Assembly (NCBI GenBank): GCA_934746785.1
Contig: CAKVFO010000022.1
Span: 1-29,068, forward strand
Source of the DNA: an uncultured Clostridium sp.
Lineage (GTDB): Bacteria; Bacillota; Clostridia; Clostridiales; Clostridiaceae
Length of the DNA: 29,068 bases
Direction of reading: 5' to 3'
The notes beneath the pieces are model-generated. The model had not been told where the DNA came from. It searched no databases and was given only the letters and a program-made list of their open reading frames with translations. Position numbers and translations under genes: made by a program. Position 1 is the first letter of the stretch. Each line of letters begins with the position of its first letter. Shown here one piece after another: positions 7,339 through 15,632 of the stretch.

Positions 7339-8688
7339 TTATTTCTCTAATTTAGATACTATTTCTTCAAATTTAGCTCCTCTAGAAGCTTTTACCAAAA
7401 CCACATCATCTGCTTTAATAACTTTTGAAATATTATTAATTAGTTCTTCTTTAGTATCATAAATAATTATATTTTCTTCGCCAAATCCTAACTTATAATC
7501 ATTAACATATTCACCTGTAGTTATTAAAAGATCCGCTGCATCCTTAGCATACTCTGCAACTTCCCTATGTGCCTTTTTAGCTTCATCGCCAAGTTCTCTC
7601 ATTGTTCCAAGTATAGCAACTTTTCTATTTCCGTTTCTATTTTTTAATACATCAAGTGCTGCTTTCATGGAATCAGGACTTGCATTGTAGCAGTCATTAA
7701 TTATCGTATAACCATTTACATTTTTAAATTCTAACCTCATTGAAGTTGCTTCAATAGTTTTTAAACCTTCTAACATTTCTTCATATGATACACCTAATTC
7801 TTTTGCAGCAGCTATTCCTAGTAATGCATTTAATACATTATGAGCTCCAACCATAGGAAGAATAAAATTATATTCTTTATCTTCATCTTTTATTTTAAAA
7901 GATGTTGAATCCTCATTTAATATTACATTATAAGCTTTAATCATATTATTGTCATCATATCCAGTTTTTATAACCTTAAATTTATCTTCTTTTACAGATT
8001 TTAAGTAATTATCCTCTGCATTTACTATCAAAACATTGTCTTCAGTAAAGAAATCTGTTATTTCCATTTTTGCTTTTAGTATATTATCCTGTGTTTTTAA
8101 ATTTTCAATATGAGATAAACCTATATTAGTTATTAAAGCCACATCTGGTCTTGCACAATCTGCTAAAGTATGTATTTCTCCCAAATTACTCATAACAAGT
8201 TCAAACACAGCCACTTCAATTTGAGAATCCATACTTAAAATCATAAGTGGTAATCCTATATGATTGTTAAAGTTACCTTTTGTTTTAAATACTTTATACT
8301 TTCCTTGTAAAAATGCTGCTACCAAATCTTTAGTTGAAGTTTTTCCAGTTGAACCAGTAATTCCAACAACTTTTATCTTTAATTTTTCTCTATAATACTT
8401 TGCTAACTTTAAAAGTGCATCATATGTATTATCAACTTTAATTACAGTCCCATCAATATCTGTATCTCCAAATAATACCTCATCAACTATAGCTATAGAT
8501 GCTCCTTTTTTAACAGCTTCTTCTACATACTTGTTTCCATTAAAGTTCTCACCTTTTAATGCTAAGAAGATATTATTATCTTCAATTTTTCTCGTATCAG
8601 TGCAGATATTATTAAATTCTTTTTTATTACTATCTACAATTACTTTACCATCGATTGCTTCTAACAATTCTTTAAATGTTAATTCCAC
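7339..8688 (-). CDS. murF: UDP-MurNAc-tripeptide--D-Ala-D-Ala ligase MurF
   Basis: A 449-residue cytoplasmic Mur ligase that adds D-Ala-D-Ala to UDP-MurNAc-tripeptide. The N-terminal substrate domain has CTDTRKIEDNNIFLALKGENFNG split around residues 29-51. The ATP P-loop is GITGSTGKTST (109-119). The central domain has TNIGLSHIENL and the adenine-site region MVGAHNVLNALLGIAAA. The C-terminal domain has INDCYNASPDSMKAALD, a MurF mark. The start is GTG at 8688 with AAAGGTGA 6 bases upstream. It lies 86 bases after murE, and that gap holds an inverted repeat, and 45 bases before mraY. Normal length, no defects. Confidence 0.97.
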   Translation of the reverse strand: MELTFKELLEAIDGKVIVDSNKKEFNNICTDTRKIEDNNIFLALKGENFNGNKYVEEAVKKGASIAIVDEVLFGDTDIDGTVIKVDNTYDALLKLAKYYREKLKIKVVGITGSTGKTSTKDLVAAFLQGKYKVFKTKGNFNNHIGLPLMILSMDSQIEVAVFELVMSNLGEIHTLADCARPDVALITNIGLSHIENLKTQDNILKAKMEITDFFTEDNVLIVNAEDNYLKSVKEDKFKVIKTGYDDNNMIKAYNVILNEDSTSFKIKDEDKEYNFILPMVGAHNVLNALLGIAAAKELGVSYEEMLEGLKTIEATSMRLEFKNVNGYTIINDCYNASPDSMKAALDVLKNRNGNRKVAILGTMRELGDEAKKAHREVAEYAKDAADLLITTGEYVNDYKLGFGEENIIIYDTKEELINNISKVIKADDVVLVKASRGAKFEEIVSKLEK

Positions 8689-8721
8689 CTATACTCACCT
8701 TTTTTCATTTTTATATCAATA

Positions 8722-8761
8722 ATATGTGGAATATCACTTTAATATGTAATATTCCACATAT
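8722..8761. repeat. Perfect 13-bp inverted repeat between murE and murF
   Basis: ATATGTGGAATAT (8722-8734) and ATATTCCACATAT (8749-8761) are exact complements around a 14-base loop. In the direction of operon transcription (minus) no U-tract follows, so it is a poor terminator for murE. A T-run (8763-8768) follows on the plus strand, where no gene needs it. It may be an mRNA processing or stability stem. Confidence 0.7.
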
Positions 8762-8774
8762 ATTTTTTATATAG

Positions 8775-10232
8775 TTATCTATCTTTTAATATTTCATCCA
8801 CTACTTCTCTTTCATCAAAATGTATCTTACCAGTATTTAAAATTTGATAATCTTCATGTCCTTTACCTGCAATAACTATTACATCACCTTGTGAAGCCAA
8901 TTCTATTGCTCGTCTAATTGCTTCTTTTCTATTTTCTATAACTTCATAATTATCTTTATTAATACCTTTTACAACATCATCTATGATACTTATAGGATTT
9001 TCAGTTCTTGGATTATCAGAAGTAATTATAGCTATATCAGATAAATCTGAACCTATTTTACCCATTTGTGGTCTCTTAACTTTATCTCTATCTCCACCAC
9101 AACCAAAAACTGATATTAATTTATTTTTAGTAAATCCTCTTGCTGTTTTTAAAATATTATCAAGTCCATCTGGAGTATGTGCATAATCAACTATTATAGT
9201 AAATGGAAGATTATACTTACGTCCTACCATTTCACATCTTCCTGCAACGACAACATCTTCAATACCTTCTTTTATGCTATCTAAAGATATTCCAAGCCTA
9301 TACATTGCAGCAATTGCTCCTAAAGAATTGTAAATATTAAATTCTCCTGGCATTCCAACAACAAAGTCTTCAACTTTATTATCAATATTTAATTTAAAAG
9401 CTATATGCCTACTTTCACACTTTTCATCATAAGCTTTAAATTCACTATTTTCCTTAATTGAAACAGTAACTATATTATTTCTTCCAGCCTTCTTTAAATC
9501 TCTAACAACATCTTTGCCATAACTGTCATCTATATTAACAACAGCAAGTTTAGAGTTTGCAAATAATTTAAATTTAGCTTTATAATAATTTTCAAAAGTT
9601 TTATGAAAATCTAAATGATCTCTTGTAATATTAGTAAATATTCCTGCTTCAAATTCAATTCCATAAACTCTATCTAATGCTAATGAATGAGATGATACTT
9701 CCATAACACAGTATTCACATCCTTCATCTACCATTTCAGCAAATAACTTTTGTAATTCAAAGGATTCTGGTGTGGTTCTCTCTGTATGAAGTTTCTTATT
9801 ACCAATGTAATTTGCTATAGTTCCAACTAATCCAACTTTCTTACCTTCCTTTTCTAGAATAGTTTTTAACATAAAAGTTGTTGTTGTCTTTCCATTTGTA
9901 CCAGTAACACCAATAATCTTCATCTTTTTACTTGGATTATCATAATAGTTGCTTCCAATTACAGCTAATGCTTTTCTTGAATCTTTCACTTTAACAATAG
10001 TAGTTTTATCACTTGAAATATCAATTGAATCTTCACATATAATTGCTGAAGCTCCATTCTTAGATGCTATTTCAGCATACTTATGACCGTCAGTAGCATA
10101 CCCTTTTATACAAACAAACATACCATTTTCTTTAACATTTCTACTGTCATATTCTACATTACCAATTTCAATGTTTTCGTTTCCTTGTAAAATTTCATAA
10201 TCTAATCCCTTTAGTAATTCTTTTAGATTCAT
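8775..10232 (-). CDS. murE: UDP-MurNAc-tripeptide synthetase MurE (meso-diaminopimelate type)
   Basis: A 485-residue cytoplasmic Mur ligase adding the third stem-peptide residue. Seen are the P-loop GVTGTNGKTTT (108-118), TTPESFELQ, MEVSSHSLALDRV (177-189), NITRDHLDFH (201-210), the lysine expected to be carbamylated in YYKAKFKLF (about 220), VDYAHTPDGL (348-357) and FGCGGDRDKVKRPQMG. The substrate loop reads DNPRTENP (406-413); the DNPR signature is known from meso-diaminopimelate-adding MurE enzymes, as against lysine-adding ones. A GTG at 10241 lies inside the GAGGTG Shine-Dalgarno, so the ATG at 10232, with AGGTG 6 bases away, is the real start. It follows the penicillin-binding protein gene by about 30 bases. 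Confidence 0.96.
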   Translation of the reverse strand: MNLKELLKGLDYEILQGNENIEIGNVEYDSRNVKENGMFVCIKGYATDGHKYAEIASKNGASAIICEDSIDISSDKTTIVKVKDSRKALAVIGSNYYDNPSKKMKIIGVTGTNGKTTTTFMLKTILEKEGKKVGLVGTIANYIGNKKLHTERTTPESFELQKLFAEMVDEGCEYCVMEVSSHSLALDRVYGIEFEAGIFTNITRDHLDFHKTFENYYKAKFKLFANSKLAVVNIDDSYGKDVVRDLKKAGRNNIVTVSIKENSEFKAYDEKCESRHIAFKLNIDNKVEDFVVGMPGEFNIYNSLGAIAAMYRLGISLDSIKEGIEDVVVAGRCEMVGRKYNLPFTIIVDYAHTPDGLDNILKTARGFTKNKLISVFGCGGDRDKVKRPQMGKIGSDLSDIAIITSDNPRTENPISIIDDVVKGINKDNYEVIENRKEAIRRAIELASQGDVIVIAGKGHEDYQILNTGKIHFDEREVVDEILKDR

Positions 10233-10264
10233 AACTATCACCTCAAATTTTTCTTACATCAGAA

Positions 10265-12469
10265 TTAATCTTCAACAGTTTTCTTTAATTCTAATTTTAT
10301 TGTTATTGTATTGGTTATAACCTCCCCTGCTGGAACACTTTGACTACTTATCGCTCCACTTCCTGATAATGAATATTTTAATCCAAGAGCTTTTAGTAAT
10401 TCTGTTGCTGCCTCTTCAGAATAACCATTTAAATCTGGCATTACAATACTTGTGGAACTACCACCATCATCATTACTATATAAAGTTATTTTAGCACCTT
10501 CTTTTACAGTATAACCTGGATAAGGCTTCATTGTCTTTACAATTCCATCACTTCCCTCAGGTAATTCACATTCTAAGCCTGCTTCTTTTAAAACCTTTTT
10601 AGCTTCTGCAAACTTCATTCCTCTTACTTCTGGTATTACTATATCTTTTGCCAAAGCTGTTTTATTCTCATTCTCAAATTTATTTTCCATGTAATTAAAT
10701 ATACTAGTAAATAGTGGTTTTGCATATGGTGCAGCAACTTGCCCTGCATAATATGCTCCAGCTCCTGGTTCATCTACTGTAATCATTATAGTAACCTTTG
10801 GATCTTCAATTGGTGCCATTCCTACGAAAGTAGAAATATATTTTGAACTATACCCTTTTCCATCTTCACTTATCTTTTGAGCTGTACCTGTTTTACCACC
10901 TATATGATATCCTTCAATAAATGTACTAGTTCCTGAACCATTAGTAACAACTTTTTCTAAATATCTTCTTAATTGAGCAGTATTTTCAGCACTTGCTAAA
11001 TTTTTAGTTGCAGCATTAAAGCTGCTATCTATAACTTTTGTTCCATTGCTATCTTCATGAGTAACTTCTTTCATTACATGTGGTTGAATCCATGTGCCAC
11101 CATTTGCTACTGTATTAAATGCTGCCATATATTGAACTGAATTTACAGTATTAGTTTGACCAAAAGCTATAGTTGCTAAATCTGTTTCTGATATATTTTC
11201 AACAGCTTTAACGATTCCCTTTGCTTCACCTGGTAAATCAACACCTGATACTTGCCCAAATCCATATTTTTTTATAGATTCTGTAAGTTTTTCTTTACCA
11301 ATTTTTTCTCCTAACTGCATAAATCCAACATTACATGAATTTTGAATTATCTCTCCAAATGTTTGAGTACCATGTCCTCCTGATTTCCAACACTTAATTG
11401 TTCTATTTCCAAACTTCAAACTACCATTACATACAAAAGTATCACTATCTGATACCACTCCATCTTCCATAGCAGTTATTGCAGTAATAACTTTAAAAAT
11501 TGAACCTGGTTCAAATGTATCATTAACTAATCTATTACGCCACATCTTTTGAAGTTTCTCACCATCTGTTGAGCCTTCAAAGCCTTGAATACCATCATAT
11601 GGATTATTAGGATTATAATCTGGTTTATTAACCATCGCTAAAATTTCTCCAGTTTTAGGATCCATAACCAATATAGAAACTGCTTTTGGTTTTTGCTCAT
11701 TAAAAGCTTGTGTAGCAATATTTTCGGCAAAATATTGAATATTCTCATCAATTGTTAATGTTACATCCTTACCATCAACAGGTTCAGTATATTGAGATAT
11801 TGTATATGGAAGATCTCTATTACTACTATCAAGTTCTGCTATTTTTACTCCTGGAGTTCCTGATAATACATCGTTATATTTCAATTCTACTCCTGTAAGT
11901 CCTTGTCCATCAATATTAGTAGAACCTAAAACATGTGATAAAAATGCTCCATTTGGATAATACCTCTTTGTATCTGGAGATATTATTATACCTGAAACTT
12001 TTAACTCTTTTACTTTATCTGCAGCATCTTTTTCAATTCTTCTTATTAAAGTAGCAGATCCTGCATCAGAACCACTTGGAAGTTTTGATTCAAGTTTCTT
12101 TTGAACAGTAGCTGCTTCCATATCTACTAAAGGTGCTATAGCTGCTGCTAAATCTTTAGTATTTTTATAAGAAGCATTATCTTTTTTAAAATAATCTCTT
12201 ATAGAATTCAAATCAAAATCTATTCTATAAACATTAGCTGAAACTGCAAGTTCCACACCATTTCTATCTAAGATCCTACCCCTTTTTGCATCTATTTTTA
12301 CTTCACTAGTCCATTGTTCTTCAGCCATTGCTGAATATTCACCCTGCTTGACAATCATTATATATGACAGCCTTAACGTAAGTATAAAAAGTAACGTAAT
12401 TAAAGCTATGCAGGCTTGACTTATCCTTTTCTTACTTTTAGCAACATCACGATAAACTTTCTTTTTCAA
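10265..12469 (-). CDS. spoVD: SpoVD/PBP2-type class B penicillin-binding protein with two PASTA domains
   Basis: A 734-residue membrane-anchored transpeptidase that cross-links peptidoglycan with an FtsW/SpoVE partner. After a basic tail there is one membrane segment (about 18-40), then the dimerisation domain with RGRILDRNGVELA (63-75). Transpeptidase motifs are SIFK (323-326, serine nucleophile), SCN (378-380) and KTGT (526-529). Two PASTA repeats follow (about 609-667 and 673-730). Bacillus has pbpB and spoVD side by side; here there is a single gene, so it may serve division, sporulation or both, and the symbol is tentative. The start is TTG at 12469 with GGAGGA 6 bases upstream, a rare start for such a key protein. 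A strong hairpin covers the end of ftsL just upstream. Confidence 0.9.
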   Translation of the reverse strand: MKKKVYRDVAKSKKRISQACIALITLLFILTLRLSYIMIVKQGEYSAMAEEQWTSEVKIDAKRGRILDRNGVELAVSANVYRIDFDLNSIRDYFKKDNASYKNTKDLAAAIAPLVDMEAATVQKKLESKLPSGSDAGSATLIRRIEKDAADKVKELKVSGIIISPDTKRYYPNGAFLSHVLGSTNIDGQGLTGVELKYNDVLSGTPGVKIAELDSSNRDLPYTISQYTEPVDGKDVTLTIDENIQYFAENIATQAFNEQKPKAVSILVMDPKTGEILAMVNKPDYNPNNPYDGIQGFEGSTDGEKLQKMWRNRLVNDTFEPGSIFKVITAITAMEDGVVSDSDTFVCNGSLKFGNRTIKCWKSGGHGTQTFGEIIQNSCNVGFMQLGEKIGKEKLTESIKKYGFGQVSGVDLPGEAKGIVKAVENISETDLATIAFGQTNTVNSVQYMAAFNTVANGGTWIQPHVMKEVTHEDSNGTKVIDSSFNAATKNLASAENTAQLRRYLEKVVTNGSGTSTFIEGYHIGGKTGTAQKISEDGKGYSSKYISTFVGMAPIEDPKVTIMITVDEPGAGAYYAGQVAAPYAKPLFTSIFNYMENKFENENKTALAKDIVIPEVRGMKFAEAKKVLKEAGLECELPEGSDGIVKTMKPYPGYTVKEGAKITLYSNDDGGSSTSIVMPDLNGYSEEAATELLKALGLKYSLSGSGAISSQSVPAGEVITNTITIKLELKKTVED

Positions 12470-12502
12470 AATAAATCCTCCATCATCACTTTTTTACAAA
12501 AC

Positions 12503-12534
12503 TTTGGATGCGTCAATTAGAAAACGCATCCAAA
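12503..12534 (-). promoter_or_regulatory. Hairpin over the ftsL stop codon, possible attenuator before spoVD
   Basis: TTTGGATGCGT (12503-12513) and ACGCATCCAAA (12524-12534) are perfect 11-bp complements around a 10-base loop that holds part of the ftsL TGA. On the minus strand the stem is followed by GTTTTG, a short U-run. This could be a leaky terminator or an mRNA stability stem between ftsL and the penicillin-binding protein gene. The pairing is certain, the function is inferred. Confidence 0.55.
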
Positions 12535-13004
12535 ATTCTTGATAATACTGTTTTATTTTTATCATCTGCATCATCACTTTTTTCTTCAAAATAACTACTT
12601 GGAACCTCTATTTGCATCGTATTATCTTTTGTTGCTATACTCATACCTAACTTGCTTTCTGCATTAGTTTTTATATTATCTAACGATCCTATTTTTAATA
12701 GTTCAATTCTTAAGGCTTCATTTTCGTCATTCATTGTACTAATCTGACTATTTAAAGTACTTAATTCTTTCTGCATTTTATATACTTTATTGTCTCTAGA
12801 AATTACGATAATTCCAATTGTAAAAATCAAAGTTGCTATTTGAAGACAAGCTATTCTTGTTTGTCTTTTTTTCTGATGTTCTCTTTTTAGTTTATTTTTT
12901 TTAGAACGCTCTAATTCTCTATACTTCTTATCACTCTCTGTAATTTTTCTATTTGGTTTTACAACTGTGTTTCCTTTTACATAATCAAATTCTTTTACTA
13001 TCAT
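12513..13004 (-). CDS. ftsL: FtsL-like cell division protein
   Basis: A bitopic protein of about 163 residues in the ftsL position between rsmH and the class B penicillin-binding protein. It has a long, very basic cytoplasmic tail (KKNKLKREHQKKRQTR), one membrane segment (about 52-68, IATLIFTIGIIVI) and an extracytoplasmic leucine-zipper-like coiled coil (about 74-105, YKMQKELSTLNSQISTMNDE). A GSLDNIKTNAESKLGM stretch follows, a hallmark of FtsL/DivIC-like proteins, then an acidic tail. FtsL activates the FtsW-PBP synthase with FtsQ and FtsB. An in-frame GTG at 13013 overlaps the Shine-Dalgarno, so the ATG at 13004, with GGGGTG 8 bases away, is preferred. Sequence identity in this family is low, so the call leans on topology and position. 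Confidence 0.85.
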   Translation of the reverse strand: MIVKEFDYVKGNTVVKPNRKITESDKKYRELERSKKNKLKREHQKKRQTRIACLQIATLIFTIGIIVISRDNKVYKMQKELSTLNSQISTMNDENEALRIELLKIGSLDNIKTNAESKLGMSIATKDNTMQIEVPSSYFEEKSDDADDKNKTVLSRILDAFSN

Positions 13005-13037
13005 AATATTCACACCCCGGTTATTTTATAACTCCCC

Positions 13038-13970
13038 TTAAATTCTTTCTATGACCCTAAGTTTTGCACTTCTACTTCTTGGATTTTCTTCTATCTCCTC
13101 TGAAGTTGGGTCTATCGCTTTTCTACTCACAAGCTTTACCATAGCCTTTTTACCGCACACACACACTGGAAAATCCTTAGGACAAGTACATGGATTAGCT
13201 AATTCTCTAAATTTCAATTTAACAATTCTGTCTTCTAATGAATGGAATGTTATAATTGCCATTCTTCCACCCTTATTTAATCTCTTAACCCCATCTTCAA
13301 TAGCCTTGTTAAGTATTCTTAACTCCCCATTTACTTCAATTCTTATCGCTTGAAATGTTCTTTTTGCTGGATGTGGTCCTTCTCTTCTAGCCTTAGCTGG
13401 AATTGCATCCTTAATGATTTCCACTAATTCTAATGTAGTTTCAATATTTTTTGTTTTTCTTCTCTCTACAATAAAATTAGCTATTCTTTTAGCAAACTTT
13501 TCTTCCCCATATTCCTTAATTATCCTAAATAGTTCGTCTACTGAGTATTTATTTACAACATCATATGCTGAGAAATCATTATCCCTATTCATTCTCATAT
13601 CTAAAGGCGCATCTTTCATATAACTAAATCCTCTTTCGCCCTCATCTAATTGATAAGATGAAACTCCTAAATCCATTAGTATTCCATCTACCTTTTCAAC
13701 TTCTAATTCTTCTAAAATGCTATCAATATTATAAAAATTATTATGAACATATCTTACATTATCGTAGCCTTTCAATCTTTCTTTTGCAGCTTTTAATGCA
13801 TCTGTATCTTGATCAATACCTATCAGCATACCTTTTTTCGAAAGTCTCTCAAGTATATGTAAAGAATGTCCCGCACCACCAAGGGTACAATCTACATATA
13901 TTCCCTCTTCTTTAATTGCTAAATTTTCTAAACATTCATTTAGCAATACTGAAACGTGTTTAAACTCCAT
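13038..13970 (-). CDS. rsmH: 16S rRNA (cytosine1402-N4)-methyltransferase RsmH (MraW)
   Basis: A 310-residue SAM-dependent methyltransferase acting on C1402 in the ribosomal P site. Family marks are FKHVSVLLNECLENL (3-17), the SAM loop DCTLGGAGHS (27-36), GIDQDTDAL, DGILMDLGVSSYQLD, GFSYMKDAPLDMRM, HPAKRTFQAIRIEVN and ITFHSLEDRIVK. There is also a cysteine-rich CTCPKDFPVCVCG segment, common in Firmicute homologues, and the ending NPRSRSAKLRVIER. It is the first intact gene of the dcw cluster. AAGGAGTAGG precedes the ATG and lies just after the stop codon of the decayed mraZ reading frame, so the original mraZ-mraW spacing is kept. Confidence 0.97.
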   Translation of the reverse strand: MEFKHVSVLLNECLENLAIKEEGIYVDCTLGGAGHSLHILERLSKKGMLIGIDQDTDALKAAKERLKGYDNVRYVHNNFYNIDSILEELEVEKVDGILMDLGVSSYQLDEGERGFSYMKDAPLDMRMNRDNDFSAYDVVNKYSVDELFRIIKEYGEEKFAKRIANFIVERRKTKNIETTLELVEIIKDAIPAKARREGPHPAKRTFQAIRIEVNGELRILNKAIEDGVKRLNKGGRMAIITFHSLEDRIVKLKFRELANPCTCPKDFPVCVCGKKAMVKLVSRKAIDPTSEEIEENPRSRSAKLRVIERI

Positions 13971-13984
13971 CTTCCTACTCCTTA

Positions 13985-14161
13985 TTAAATTCCAAATTCA
14001 CTCATCTTATCTGAAATCGTATCAAAATCAATGCTCAAATTATTGTATTCATCCTATTTTTCCCTGTCCAAGACCTCTATAGTTACTATTTCCTTTTCTA
14101 TACCTGCATATTCCTTTAATTTTTTAGTATCTAGACTATGTTTATATTATCCTATTAACAT
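13985..14161 (-). pseudogene. mraZ: mraZ remnant: large internal deletion and two in-frame stops
   Basis: Reading from ATG at 14161 in one unbroken frame gives MLIG*YKHSLDTK, then KLKEYAGIEKEIVTIEVLDREK, a TAG, then DEYNNLSIDFDTISDKMSE and FGI with TAA at 13985. The start matches the MraZ N-terminus (M-x-I-G-E-Y-x-H-x-x-D-x-K) with the Glu codon changed to TAA. The middle matches the C-terminal EYAGIEKEVV region, and the TAG stands where family members have Trp before DEY. Only 59 codons remain against about 142 normally, so roughly 75-80 codons of the first domain and linker are gone. MraZ is the DNA-binding repressor of the dcw operon. Position, orientation and distance to rsmH are those of a normal mraZ. 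Comparison is from memory of the family. Confidence 0.85.
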
Positions 14162-14179
14162 AAAAATACTTCTCTATAT

Positions 14180-14208
14180 ACTTTATCGTGATTCTAATCT
14201 ACTTTCAA
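14180..14208 (-). promoter_or_regulatory. Candidate sigma-A promoter of the dcw cluster
   Basis: Minus strand TTGAAA (14208-14203), exactly 17 bases, then TAAAGT (14185-14180). It lies about 20 bases before the ATG of the mraZ remnant, where the dcw promoter is expected. Its -35 overlaps the tandem MraZ-box-like repeats. Confidence 0.5.
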
Positions 14209-14225
14209 CCGCTTTGAGCCACATT
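14196..14225 (-). promoter_or_regulatory. mraZ: Three tandem MraZ-box-like 10-bp repeats (degenerate operator)
   Basis: On the minus strand AATGTGGCTC (14225-14216), AAAGCGGTTG (14215-14206) and AAAGTAGATT (14205-14196) follow each other without gap, and each differs by one base from AAAGTGG at its start. MraZ binds tandem repeats with 10-bp period; from memory AAAGTGKNNN in Mollicutes and TGGGN with 5-base spacers in E. coli. The boxes cover the promoter -35, as a repressor site would. Since mraZ here is dead, they may no longer be used. Confidence 0.5.
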
Positions 14226-14439
14226 TAATAGTATTATTCGGTATATATTTAAAAATTCCTTCTTTATTAAGATTTTTTTAATAATTTAGAATAGTAACAT
14301 CTTTAATTATAAAAAGACCTTTCTTCTTTTTCGTTCCTTTTGTCCACTACAATTTATTTACGTATTGGCAACTTACATATGAGAAAACAGTAATAATCAA
14401 TGCCCATTTCAAAAAAAGTCTTGAATTTCTTATACGTTT

Positions 14440-14480
14440 AAAAAAGTATTAGGAAAAATTTTAGAATTCCTAATACTTTT
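14440..14480 (-). terminator. Intrinsic terminator of ychF
   Basis: AAAAGTATTAGGAA (14442-14455) pairs perfectly with TTCCTAATACTTTT (14467-14480) around an 11-base loop. On the minus strand the stem ends in a run of six T. It lies about 18 bases after the ychF stop. Between this and the MraZ boxes (14226-14439) I see no gene, only AT-rich sequence. Confidence 0.85.
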
Positions 14481-14497
14481 GAAAAAACAAATTTAAA

Positions 14498-15595
14498 TTA
14501 TACATTAAATCTAAAGTTTACTATATCTCCGTCCTTCATAACATAATCTTTACCTTCTAGTCTGTAAAGCCCCTTTTCCTTAGCTTTAGCTTCTGAGCCA
14601 CATTCAACTAAATCATCATAACTTACAACTTCTGCTCTAATGAATCCTCTCTCTATATCTGAATGTATCTTTCCTGCTGCCTGAGGTGCTTTTGTTCCTT
14701 GTTTTATTGTCCAAGCTCTTACTTCTTGTACTCCAGCAGTCAAGAAACTCATAAGGCCTAATAATTTGTATGAAGCTTGAATTAGTTTATCTAATCCTGA
14801 TTCCTCCAAACCATATTCAGTTAACATCTCTGCTTTTTCTTCATCATCAAGACCTGACAAATCTTCCTCTAACTTAGCACATACAACCATGCTTCCTGAG
14901 TTTTCTTTTTCAGCATATTCTTTAACTCTCTTAACATACGCATTATCTGGCTCTCCACTCATTATATCATCTTCTGATACATTACAAGCATAAAGAACTG
15001 GCTTAAATGTAATTAAGAATAAGCTTTTTACAAAAGGAATTTCATCTTCTGTAAATTCTAATGTTCTAGCTGGAAGATTATTCTCAAGCTGAGTCTTGAT
15101 TCTTTCCATTATTTCTAATTCTTTTTTAGCTGTTTTATCGCCTGATCTAGCAAGTTTAGTTGTTTTTTCAATTCTTCTCTCTAAGATTTCTAAATCTGAA
15201 AAAATAAGTTCAAGATTTATAGTTTCTATATCTCTTATTGGATCTACAGAACCATCAACATGAACAACATTTCCATCATCAAAACATCTTACAACATGTA
15301 CTATAGAATTAACTTCTCTTATATTGGATAAAAACTTATTTCCAAGGCCTTCACCTTTTGAAGCTCCCTTAACTAATCCAGCTATATCATAGAATTCTAT
15401 TGCAGTGTAAACTTTCTTTTTTGTATTATATATTTTTTCTAATACATCTAATCTCTTATCTGGTACTGAAACTACTCCTACATTTGGTTCAATTGTACAA
15501 AATGGATAGTTTGCTGATTCAGCTCCTGCCTTTGTTATTGCATTAAACAAAGTACTCTTACCTACATTTGGTAAACCTACAATTCCTAATTTCAT
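14498..15595 (-). CDS. ychF: Ribosome-binding ATPase YchF (Obg family)
   Basis: A 365-residue P-loop ATPase. Motifs are the Walker A GLPNVGKST (7-15), FCTIEPNVG (32-40) and DIAGLVKGASKGEGLGNKFL (70-89), plus a G4-like NVSE, the YchF form that prefers ATP to GTP. A helical insert at about 140-190 and a C-terminal TGS domain (AWTIKQGTKAPQAAGKIHSD onward) follow. YchF binds ribosomes and is tied to stress responses. An in-frame ATG at 15604 is only one base after GAAGGG; the ATG at 15595 has normal spacing and gives the canonical MKLGIVGLPNVG start, so I chose it. It is monocistronic, with its own terminator and a structured leader. Confidence 0.96.
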   Translation of the reverse strand: MKLGIVGLPNVGKSTLFNAITKAGAESANYPFCTIEPNVGVVSVPDKRLDVLEKIYNTKKKVYTAIEFYDIAGLVKGASKGEGLGNKFLSNIREVNSIVHVVRCFDDGNVVHVDGSVDPIRDIETINLELIFSDLEILERRIEKTTKLARSGDKTAKKELEIMERIKTQLENNLPARTLEFTEDEIPFVKSLFLITFKPVLYACNVSEDDIMSGEPDNAYVKRVKEYAEKENSGSMVVCAKLEEDLSGLDDEEKAEMLTEYGLEESGLDKLIQASYKLLGLMSFLTAGVQEVRAWTIKQGTKAPQAAGKIHSDIERGFIRAEVVSYDDLVECGSEAKAKEKGLYRLEGKDYVMKDGDIVNFRFNV

Positions 15596-15632
15596 TACGT
15601 ACATTCCCTTCTCATTAAAATAACCTTAAAAA

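Noticed and set aside
14031..14228. 65-codon plus-strand frame in the rsmH-ychF gap
   Set aside because: It is the complement of the mraZ relic and its operator, which explain the region better. The frame has no family resemblance or ribosome binding site.
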